A stretch of 64,000 nucleotides of DNA from Lepidurus packardi (lineage: Eukaryota > Arthropoda > Branchiopoda > Notostraca > Triopsidae), in NCBI GenBank assembly GCA_023053545.1, contig JAKZAN010000004.1, positions 7,502,001 through 7,566,000 on the forward strand, read 5' to 3'. A model generated the notes under the pieces. That model was given only the letters and a program-made list of their open reading frames with translations, made no database searches and had not been told where the DNA came from. Numbering within the stretch: position 1 is the stretch's first letter; each line of letters starts with the position of its first letter. This document shows, piece by piece, positions 14,901 to 26,900 of this stretch. The position numbers were made by a program, and so were the translations under genes.

Positions 14901-17900
14901 ACGAATAAGCCAAACTTTTTTTTATCTTGCAAAAATAAAGAAACTTAAGCCAGCAAAAAGAGGATAAAAGGAAGAAGAAATCAACACGGGTAAATCCGAA
15001 TGTGCAAGTTTTACGTTCGTATCTTCCATGGCGTTATCGAGCAGTCTCATCAACTTCTCCAATTCTTCCAGCTGCAAATCAATGGCTTCTCTGCGTCCGG
15101 CTAAGGCCCATTCCACTTGTTCGAGTTTATGAAGCAGTAAATCAATATCCGAAGAAGCTTGCAACTTCGTATCCCGGATCTTTTTCAAACGTTGCTTGTT
15201 ATCGGTCAATTCCTCTTCATAATTCTAATAAGAAAAAAAAATCCACCCAAAACACACTTTACAAATGAACCTATTTGCTACAAAGACGTAAACAAATCAT
15301 TAACTGTTAAGAAAAGATAGTTTTGCTTACTTTAACAGCATTGAGCTGAACATGCAACGCGTGGGCATCTGCGGGATTCGCATGTGTTTCTAAACAATGC
15401 TGAACGCGATGCAACCAGGAATTCAAACCGAGGATTTCCGCCACCTCCGCTTTACTCAAATCCGTTTGGTTGGTGCTAGAATAGAGAAAAAGGATAAATG
15501 TCAAACTCATGACTTCTACAATTGACCAAATTGTGTTACCATGACCAAAAATTTTTCGAAATTTTTTTCTAAAAATTGTTCATAATTTTTCAAATTTGTT
15601 GAAAAATTTGAAAATTTTTCGAATTTTTTTTCTAAAAATTTTTCATAATTTTTTCAAATTTGTTGAAAAATTTGAAAATTTTTCGAATCTGTTTTTCTTA
15701 TTATAAAGATTTAAATATTTTTTTTAACTAAAAAAGGGAAAAAACCTTTACAATTCTTTAAAATTTTTTGTAAAATATATTTATTTAGTTACGACTTTTT
15801 GTTACCTTTCTCGTGCCAAAGTCACGGCGTTAAATAAAACTTTCCAACGTTTGTTCAAACTGTCAATTTTTTCTCTCAGTAAATTGCCATCCGCCGCAGC
15901 GCATTGGGACGCAATATCTTTGCAAGTGTTAATCAAGGATGTCATTAACCTGTTCCACAAAAAGAAAAAAAGAAAAAGAAAGCGTTTGCATAAAACATAA
16001 TCTTGTCTTTTTGTAGAACCAGTAAGAATGTGTTTACCCTTTCTTTGCTTGGCATTGTTTATCCAAGTCTTTCACCCGCTTCTGTACTTCTTCTTTATCC
16101 GCGCCTTGCAAAGGCTTTTCCCTTAATGCTTCTTCGGTACTTAAAAGCCAATCCTCCATGACTTTTAGGTCGTTGTGCAATTGCCGCCATTTTCCCAAGG
16201 ATTTTTCCACACCACTGCAAACGAATTACATGTTACGAGTCTTGCAAATCGCTACACCAACATAAAACGCCTTTCAAAACCCTTCTTTCACACGCAATTT
16301 ACCTCTGTTTTGCTCCAAAATTACGCTGCAAGAGGCTCCACTCCTCCTGCAATTTATCCCAAACGCGCTTAGCTTGTTCGGAATCCGAAACTGATCCTTT
16401 ATCGTGCTCTACGCTGTCCAAGCCTTCTCGCACGCTCTTCAACGCCGCTTTCATTGACTATTAAGAAGATCAGTAGGATTCAATGTTTGTTAAAAAAAAA
16501 AAGAAAAGAAAGGAAAAAGTTATCTAGGCTTAGAAACCTTACTTTCAATGTTTCATCTTGGTTGGCGAGTTGCTCAAATTCTTTGAGGCTCAACGGCGGA
16601 CTATGGAGTTGCCTGGAACAGGAAGATACAGCTTCCCGCAGCTTGTTTATACGCGTAACCCAATCCGCGACCATGTTTTCGCCGACTCTGCAATCCTCTT
16701 CGTGCCGGCTTTGATAAGATTGGAACTGGTTTTGAATTCGCTGCCACTGCAGGTTGATGTTGGCCACTAGCGACTCATGATCTTGGATATGCTGTTCTTG
16801 CAAGGAGATAGCTGTCTCGTTCAACGACCTGATGTCCGCCTGTTTGGATCCTATCACAGCTTCCAACGACTGGCACGCAAGAAAAGAGAATTATTCCCAC
16901 CCTTCCTTTGTGACAAAAAAATCTACGCTAGACAAAAAAGGACGACAGTTATAATATACGAATTAATAATATAAATATACGGTCTTAGAAATATAATACG
17001 TAACTATAAAATACATAACATGAATATTATATCTAACTTATTTCATACGAAATACGTGAAATTACAGAATCTATAGAATAGATTTAATTTCGAATATAAT
17101 TTTTCCTTCTTCCTTAGTTTGTTTTGTTTTTACCGAGAGCTGATTGGCATCAGTAAGCCCCGTTTCCAAGGCACAAGCCACTTGGGTCATCCACTTGGTC
17201 AATTCCTCAGTCTGCTTGACACAGTTTTGCAACAACGCTTCTTGCTGAGTTGCTCGCAATCTTCTCGCCTATTAGAATGAAAAAAAACAAGAACACACAA
17301 ACACAATTGAGATAATGCGGACCAGAGGGGCTACTTCAACTAGCAAAGTCCCATCAAAACACACTTTTTCCTCCGGTCACACTGTTTAAGTGCGACACGA
17401 CACTGTCTATAAATAAACCCATTGCTTATAAGAAGTGGGTATACAACTTGCTCCCAGACGCTGCTATACAGCATTTAATTATTACTATTCAAAAGTCCCA
17501 TCACTGACTGGGTAAATTACCTGGTCCTGCACAAGACTATACCACATTCTCTCTCTTTGAAAGTGTTCCTAATGTAAATCCGAACAAGCTGCGAAAACAG
17601 TTACAGTAACACAAAGCATTGTCACAGGTTTACCTGAACTCGACAACATGCCAGGGACTACTGATCCTTGCTTTTGTCTTCCCCTAATTTGAGCTGTACA
17701 GCTCAGCTCCAATCCAGCAGCGAAACAACTCTTGGTAATTGATGTCTTTTCTTTTTTTTTTTTTTAAAAGAAATGGCTTAGAATGCCGCAATAATGTGCT
17801 ATGATTACTAAGAACAACTCTTCGAGGAAAAACTATTTCTATAGTCACTAAAAAAGAAAACTTTAAAAACAGAACAAAACTTTCTGATTTATATTGATAT

Positions 17901-20900
17901 CACTCTTTATCATGCACGAAGTAATAATTAGGCTACTAAAAGAACAAAACTCAAATTAAATTCAAGTAGCTTTTTGGCGTCCCAGACAGATTAGAGGAGA
18001 AAATGAGAAAACAGAAACGAAAAAAAGAAACAAATTAGGGTAAATACGAAAAAGTTGCAAGGAGGCCCAAACCAGACATCTTGATGCGTGGTTTTACTCT
18101 AGTTTTACAGAGTCTCAGAAGGCGTTTAAAAAGAAAAGGAAGCGGGTGAAAGAGGGGGAAGGGCAGCAAGCCAAAATTAAATTCAAAGCTTTAAGCTATT
18201 TGTGGCGAAATGCCCAACGCCGTTCGCTTTCGCTTGCGTTGTGGAGCGTAGTTGCGTATGGCTTTTGTTCGCACTGGGCTCAACAACAATAAATACAACG
18301 TATTACCTTTGCACTTACAAGCGACCAAAACGACAACCATAACTATAACACACGCCTAGGCTTTTCGCGCCATAAAACTTGGTGAACGTTAAACTCTAAA
18401 TTTAGTCCCTGGCATGCGGTTTCCCACTTTCATATAACACAATGGAAGGTGACACCCACCCGTCCTTCGCACCCAAGCCAACATTTCTGTCCCCTCTCCT
18501 TGTTCTACCACGAAAAACTGCCACCCAACGCAGAAGAATGAAAATTGGTTTACAATACCTAAGAACCTAATGAAAACTCTTATCCTCAGGTCACTTCCGC
18601 TACAGTTTGCGGGTAGGTTAGGTCTGAGGACAGGTGTTAAAACAGTAGCAAACAAGTCGTAAAAACGAAAAGGGGACTTGGGGTACGTAAGGGCACACAC
18701 GTACCCGCCACTATCAAGTTTTGATGTGTTTTTCAGAGCGAAATAAAGGCACACACCTGGCTGAAGAGGCCGTTGGCACGAAACTGCCTCTCAAACCTAA
18801 CTTAGTTTGGCCCGAATGTACTACGGAGTCGGGATGATCCCGATTTCGCGAGCCTTTAGACCCTGTGGTTTCCAAATGGGCGTCTCCTTTTTTTTTGGGG
18901 GGGTGTGCTCTAAATTTGGTTGCCAGGCTCACTCACGCTCAGCCGAGATGACAAGAACCACGTGCATACCCAAGCATTTTGTTTTTTACTTTTGGGGATG
19001 CATAGCCAAATAATACCGGGGGATGTTTTTTGTCAAATGGTTACAAACGATGCAGGAATGGTTGGCAGTAACTTACTTCTCCTTCAACTTTGAGTTGGGC
19101 CCATGCTGCACGCAATTGGCCGGTTGTGGCATGAACTTCCAAGGCTTGTTGTAAATGCAGGGTTTGCACTTGCAGAACTAAACTATCGCCTTTGCTAATC
19201 AGGGATGCCACGTCGGGTTCCAAACAAGCCATGCCCAACTCCCAATCCTGAAATTCCAATCGTAGAATTAAAAATGCCAACTCTTAGGGAATAAGGGGAA
19301 ACAAAAAGTGTAACCAAGAATAAAACGAAAAAATTCACAACACAATAAATCACATGAAGTATCGCCTTTTTGCAAACCAGCACTTTCCTTGCTAAATTTC
19401 TGTTGACAAAATTTCAGGAATTCCTATCTTACGTAAACCATTTCGCAACATGATTCAAATCAAGATCATTAATCTTCCTTTTCGTTGTGATGCAAATCTT
19501 CACTTCAGACCAAAGAAATTAACTGAAAGAAATGGCTTTTCATTATTTATTAAATCTGCTATTTTCATCCGCTTATTAAATCAGCTATTTTATTAAATCA
19601 GATCTGCTTATTTTTCTGCTAATTATTATTTTTCACTATATCATATTTTATTAACTACGATTAGGTTTATTATTAATTAAATAAAAATACCGAAATCCTA
19701 ACGATTTAGCTATCTACAGTAGATGCCGCTTATTGTGATCACGTTTATCAAGTGAATACTAAATCTAGTAAGCGGAGATTTTAAATACCTAACATCGGAA
19801 TTATGCAATAAATGCCACGATTAATCAGCGCGTGAATGAACTATCTTGTTTAAAACAAAGTATCGTCTAGGTTTCGAGACTTTCTCACATGTTTCCTACT
19901 TCTAGATTCATTAAACCCACTACTGTTTATTTCGTAACGATTTTTTTTAACAATTTTGATAGAGATGGTTGAGGAATTCCTAACTTAAGGGCCGCTTCCC
20001 TTTGTGGCAAATCTTTTAAATTTTACTTGTCATAAGTTTCAATGAGCCGCAACTTCTCTTTTACATTTAAATCAACACTTTTCTTGTTGGTCGCCATTTT
20101 TATATAAACACACGTCTAAAACACAACTAACAATGCGCCTTTGAAGCCTTGTCCTATGCTTAGGTCTCAACACGATATCCCTTCTAATTTTCCCAGTCAA
20201 TTAAAGGAACTGGTCATTCAATTGAATACACTCTTCATTTAATTGACTGGAGAGTTTAGAAGGGAATTCCTCTAAACATAGTAGTTGGCTGGAAATGACA
20301 GGATTGGTCAAGACGACGTAAAAGCCATGTTAATATGCCAATATTGACATGGTCAATATGCAAAGTCCATGTCATTGGTCAATATGCGAAGTCCATGTAA
20401 CAATCACTAGTGTAGTTTCGCTACTGTACTGTGAAGATTCTTTTGAAATTGATTCTAATATCCGAAAGTGTGATTCTAATAACCAACTAAAATGCTATGA
20501 ATTTTATTACTTTGAATCGGTCTTTTAAAATTTGATTCCATTACGCGGTTGATTCTAATAACCAGTGATCACAATAAGCGTCATCTACTGTAATTGAAAG
20601 TAATGGCTTTAATTCTTTATGAAATCTGCTATTCCATTAAATATTATTATTCGTTATGTTATATCTTATGAACTATATTATCTTTATTATTTGTTACATA
20701 AAAAATACTCAAATCCTATTGTTTTAGTCACCTACCTCTCAACATGTAAAACTCGCAATAAGTGGAGCGCACGTGGACTTAAACTTTTTTAAAAAATGGG
20801 ATTTGAGAAACACATGCTTGAAAGGGTTATTAGTAATGGCTGTAGCGCAATTAACGTACCTCTAATTGATCCCGAGTCGGCGCATTCTGATCCTCTCGTT

Positions 20901-20994
20901 GCTTCACTTGTTCAATTCTGGCCAACATTTCGGCGATTTCGTTTTCGAACGACGTAACACTCGTAGGCTTGCTGCTCGCATGATTCTTCGCTGG
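2994..20994 (-). CDS. Dys: Dystrophin rod, central to C-terminal spectrin repeats (exons 25-40)
   Basis: Sixteen exons continue the rod. Recognisable parts include [20 protein letters not shown] in exon 37, which strongly resembles the vertebrate dystrophin segment around repeats 20-21, and the preceding [20 protein letters not shown], matching the helix that comes before it. Exon 35 (14366-14559, codons 2491-2555) is a Ser/Thr/Pro-rich linker with repeats of the type STPSPNLS and [13 protein letters not shown], probably a hinge. Intron sizes grow toward the 3' end (2.7 kb, 6.2 kb and 1.4 kb), so missed small in-frame exons are most likely here. The last visible exon ends in phase 0 at 2994. 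Confidence 0.88.
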
Positions 20995-23900
20995 CTAAAA
21001 ATTTTTCCCAAAAAATAAAACAAATATTTTTTTAGCCCTCCGCAGCATCAAGCAAGTAAGAAATTTCTAAAAAAAAAAACTTTCCTTCCAATTTCTACCA
21101 AAACCTATTACCCAAGTGCTTCATAAATTATTTCTCACTCCGCCAAGCATTTTCCCGCAAGCAAACATGCGACGACCATGAATTGCGCCTGCCCAAAAGC
21201 CTCTTCCCATTTGCAGCTTTAATAAAAATAATAATAAAAAAATCTGGCATGGAAACCAGACTTACTTGTTCATCGGCATCGCTTTCTGACGATGAAGGGC
21301 TCGAAGTGGAGGAAGCTGATACGGCTGATGAACGTATGCTCGAGCAGGGTGACTCAGTTTGGGAAAATTCAACCACGTCATCGGTTTCTTTGTCGCTCCC
21401 ATAGAAACTGTCCGACTCTGGATCCCAGGACGACGCTTCCCCGTCTGGCACTAACTGGCCTGCTCTAGTTACACGTCGGGGACTGTGGATCGCCCCAAAG
21501 TGCTCGAACTGTTCACGACGAATCGGCGAAGTAATACTTTCGCTCCGGCTGTGACTCGCCGACGATTTGCGGCTCGGCGAGCGGGACGAAACGACCAGCG
21601 AGAGCGTTTCTTGCAACACCACGTCCAATTCGCGGAAATTGACGTTGGATGTCGCTGTTGCAGACGCCGGAATCCCAATTCCGGCTGGTCTACTGGGCGT
21701 AAGTGTCACTTCCGGTGACCGCGACCGACTTACGCGAGTTTCAGAGAGTGACGCTTGCTGCTGTTTCTGTGGAAGAATGACAGGAGACTCGGTTAGACAT
21801 GACAAATCGGTTTGAGTGGCTTCGTCACGTGACGCTCGTCTGCCCTGCTTGCAGTAAGTCTGGATCTTTGTGACTGTGTGCTTAGAATCAGTAAGGGTAG
21901 TAGCGGTGGTGGTGCTGAGGTGAGTATGTGACGTCATCTTGGCCTCGGATTCATAGCTAAGGTCAAGGGAAGGGTAGGGCGGGTTGCTTAGGTACACGCC
22001 AGACGTCATCCAGCATTCTGCTGGGTCTAAATCATGCTCAGGTGTCCCAGCTGTCCCGGCACTGGTCAAGTCCTCGTCTAACGTGGAGATCACATCCAGA
22101 TCTTCCATGTCGACACTCTCTTGGCTCTTGCCCAGCAAACCGGGGGACGGCGGGCGCGAGCGAACGATTTCCATTGCCGCTTGTTCCGCCGAAGGCAGTC
22201 GACCCTGAATTCGTTCGATTTCCGCCATTTCTAACACGATCTCGGAACTGCGGACCGACACGACGCAAGGATTCAGATCTGGATGGAAGACATCATCATC
22301 TGGTTCTACCGGCGATACCAGCTGGTCCAGCTCGTCTACCATCGCTTGTAACGCCGCCAAGTTAACATTATCGCGGCTGAGCGGTGCAGGACGATGGTTA
22401 TTGGTGGTCACTACTGTCACCTGCCTACCATTGGTCAAGACCGGACTTGCCGCTTCCACTACCGGGTCGGCGGACTTGCTATTCTTCAACAAAACACTTT
22501 CCGAGCTCGACGAACTGCTTTTTTCTTCTTCTTCCTCCTCGTCTTCACTGCTACTCGTCGAAACGGACGAACTCGACGAGTCTTCCTGCTCCTCGACGCT
22601 GGACAAGGTCAACTGGCGCGAAATTTCAAGCTTAGCCACCACTAACTCGGTTGAGCTCGACTCTGGAGACGCTGGGTCGCGGTCTTCGTCGTCGAACGCC
22701 GCATTGCAATAGCCTTCGTCGGGGATCGGCGTGCGAATACCCTCGTTAGGCTGAGGATTGGTCGCCGCATGGTCGCCAGCAGCCGGGGCCTGCACTTGCG
22801 TGTACATCGTCGTTCGATATGTTTTCACCTCTTCTTTTTCTGATTCGACTGCTACTTCTTCCGCAGACCCGTCACTGGATACTGCGGCAGCCTAAGCAAG
22901 CATTTTGGGATGTTTCTGGTTCTTGTCAAAAAGTTTTCGTCTTCCATTTACCGCTTTATAAAAAAATCTTCCCGTACCATTTCCTTGTCCCCACCAACAA
23001 AATCAAAATGTCCCAGCCCACCAAGCCGTGCGGAATGGAGATTTTGGTGGTCGTTATACAATTATTAGACGCAAAAACTACCGCAAAAAGGATTGACATG
23101 TTTTATTCTTTTTTGTGGGTGGGTGGGGGGTGAGCCTCTCCGCTAATTTTCACAAGAGGAAAGTTTTATGGTGTTTGGGGCATAGACGACTGTCACGTGA
23201 CGCATATTGGTGATTATTATTATTACTATTATTATGGGATGCAAAGAACCGAGTAGAAAAAAAGAAAAATGGAGAAAAGGGTAACAAAGGTTTCCACAAC
23301 CAAACTAAAAGCTTCTCACAGTGCATGCCCAAGGTAGAAAAGAAAAGCCATGCAAAAAAAGCTCTTAAGCATAAGCAAAAATCTGGTTTCTTAAACCTGG
23401 CCTCTTGTAACCCCCTAAAAGGCGCCAAACAATCTATTAAAAAAAAAATAGTTACCTCCGACTCCTGCAGACGCTGTTCTAAACGTAATTCGATGTTATT
23501 CCATCGCGCTTTCGTGTCTTCGACTTTCTCCTTCAATAATTCCAACAAAGCGGGGTCACATAAGGCACAAAACTGGGTATAGGCTTCCTCAACAATGCTT
23601 CGCTGAAACCTGTGCTTGTCCAGTTGAGCCATGCATTGCTTTTTGGGGTAAAAAATAATAACGCGAGGCCCAAAATCAAATAAAAATGGCAAATTAGGAT
23701 CCAAAAGCTTTCAAATCCATGCCAGCGCAATACTAGACTGAAGGAAACGAAAAAGATCCCTTTACCTCGTAATATTGGTGATCAATGACTTGTGAGTCGG
23801 ACTCCGTCTCCCGGCGATCAATTTCCATTTCTAAAGTCGCCATCCATTCGTGAAGGACATTCATTTCACCATTGAGTTGGTTGCTCAGTTGCAACGCACT

Positions 23901-26900
23901 CTCCAGCGTTTCCCGCGCTGACGTCACTTGGCCGCCCAACTGGGAAAGATAATGCGAGTCAAGAGCGTTAACGAATAAAGAAAAAGCCGAAAGGGCCAGA
24001 TTACGACAAACAAAGTTGAGGCAGAAGAGGAGTTCGGAAGAAGACGTAATCAGGATATATAAAAATCAAACAGAAGTCATGTAGTTGTGGCTATTAACAA
24101 TTACCTGATTGTAGAGCGCTTTAACAGCGTCCAGCTGTGCACTCAATGCAGCAGGCTCGGCCACGCACTGATTTTCCACGGCCGTACGGCCTTCCTTGAT
24201 TAACGCTTCCAAGTCGCCTTTCATGTCACCCAAGTTCTCATAAAAACGCTATATTGAACAAAAACTCGATCAATCCTACTTTACCTTTCAGATGCTGGGA
24301 CAGCGTAGCCATCCTTTCATTGCAAAAACGTGTTTGCCCAATAACAATAGTAAGAATTTTAATAAGTCGCGCTTCAACTTACCACGCAATTGCTCAGCTG
24401 GCCTTGAATGGCATCTGTGTCATCGGACGCAAGCTCAATAAAGCACATCCCTTGTTCCAAATCGCGCATAACTCGACTCATACGATGCAATCGCGAAAAT
24501 AGGTCTTCGGAGGTTGGCTGCTGGAATGCCGTAATCTTTTGCTTCACGTCCTTAAAGTAATGCTAGAACGGAAACGAAAAGAAAGACGAAACCGTTTTAC
24601 AATTGTTCAAAAAGAGCAATATCGATTTCGTAAACTAACGAGCTTACGTTAATGAGCTCTAACTGTTCGTGCAATCTGGAAGCGGCTTCTTCCCGTCCCT
24701 CGCGTCGATAGGATTCCTCTAATTGTCTCAATTCTTCGAAACTAGCCTCTTGGGCGGCCAAATCGCTCGCCAATTTCTAGTCAAAAACAAGAACTCCTGT
24801 AAACCTTTCATTTCAAGGAAGGAAATTATTTACTTGGCTGGCTTCAGGTAAGTCGTTACCGGTCAAATCTTGGTCCAAATGTGCGCTGACGTCATTTTCC
24901 AGGGCAATTATCCCGTCCTGCAATTGCAGAATTAGCTGTTCTACTTGCTGGGCACCACGTACTGTCTTTTCTAGCCAAACAGTCCTCTCCGTGGCCTGGG
25001 AATAAAGTTACCGTTTTGAGCATAATAATATAACAAAATGTCAAAACTCTGAAAAAATCGAAAGTTAAAAAGGTCGTAACTATGGAAAAGGATGCTTTAA
25101 CAAGGAAGCTTACTCAAAATGCCTCAGGAGTAGCTAAAGACCAACACAAGATACTGTTACTACAGAAAAAACGTTCGAGCTTTGAAATGCGATTGTAAGA
25201 GCGCAACCACCTAAAAACAAAATTTTTTACCTGTTGGTCTAGCATGGTCCAGCGTTGCGAAATCAACGCAAATTCGGTTTGAACCAAGTGTGTCATTACA
25301 TTGCACGCCCGAATGCGCTCCACAATGGACTGGAGTCGCTCCAAACGAGCACTGGGCCGGTTTTTCAGAAAGTTTTCCAAATCCTACGAATTTATACAGA
25401 CAATGTATAAAGAAATATATAGAATTGCAAACGAAACATTAATACTTACATCCAATTCTTCTGAGAGGTCTTCCGCGTCAACAGCATCGTTCTGAGGTCT
25501 CTTCAGTTTGCGTTCCAACTTATCCAACCAATCACGCTCTTGGCCCAGTAAAAACTGGTAATCGCCGTAGTCATGGGCTGCTTCCTTCAAGGATTTATGC
25601 TTTTCGCCTACTAAAGCCGCAGTGCGATCCCAATGTTGCTTCAAGGAGGCAAAACAGGCACTCAGTGTATCCGACGTCGTGTTAACATCCGTCATAGCCG
25701 AACCTATGAATTAAATCAACAAAATTAAAGAGGAATGTATCCTTTCAAAATTAATTTTTTTGCTTACATTCTTGGAAGAGGCGAAGATAGTCGGGCGCTT
25801 TGCAATCGAGCTTTTCTTTAAGCTCACTTACGCGCCTTAAAAGTACAGATAATTCACTTGGGCTCTTAATGGGTTCTTCTTCCGGGATCTGTAACTCCGC
25901 TTCGAGACTGGCAAGCCAGCTATCAAACGCCTTAATGCCGTCTAACACCTAAATGAAAAACTATCGTTTAGAGAATGTAACCGTACCAAAACGTCACCCA
26001 GAGGTGCTGGTTCATTACATACCTTCTGGCTAGAAGACAGAGCTTTCTTCAACAGCTGGTTCTTGGCTTCAGCTGCCAATATGACTCGCGTCCAACGTTC
26101 GTTTAACTGAAGCACATCAGCAGCCAAGGTAGATGCCAATTCAGGCGCAAGTTTCATCTCGAGTTGCGCCCAAGTCTCACTCACGTCTTCCAAATGAGGT
26201 TGCAAAGTGGAGACGTCATCTTGCAAAGCCTAGCCGCATCACAAGCATCATGAAATCTATAAATTATTCTTTTTTCAATTATGAAAATTAACTCACATTA
26301 GACTGCTCCAACTGGGCTTCTAATGTTTCTACATCCCCAATGGCTGCTTTTTCGGCTCCGATGAACACTTCCACTTCGGCTAGCCACTTACCCAGCCCTA
26401 CCATTTCGTCTCGCATGTGTCTCAAACGGTTAATGCCGTGTTCGATCCGCGCTTCTTGGTCACTTAACTTGGTTCTTAACTCCTCTACTCCTCGCAGCAA
26501 ATCTTGGCAGTCTTCCCGTTGGGCCAACACTTGCAAAGCTTCCGCTTGATTATTCAAAAAAACTAACGATTCCTGCGAGTCAAAAACAAAACATAAGATA
26601 GAATAAGAGAGCTTAAATCATATTTTACTTTGGTTTGCGTTAACATTTGGTGATTATGCTCGTCACTTCCAAACGTCTCTTCTATTACTGCCGTTCCTAC
26701 GGTCGTCAAGGTCTGACGTAGGCTACGTAAGGCTTCTACGTAGGTTCCGTCTTGCAATTTCCGCTTTTTGCTGTCGACTTCCACGAGGACCACATGGTGC
26801 TCTTCTACCAGGCTTTCTTTCCAGTTAAGACCACATTTTGCCAGCTGTAAACCATAAATAATTGCTGAAAACTTATATCTACGTAATCCACAGATAATAG

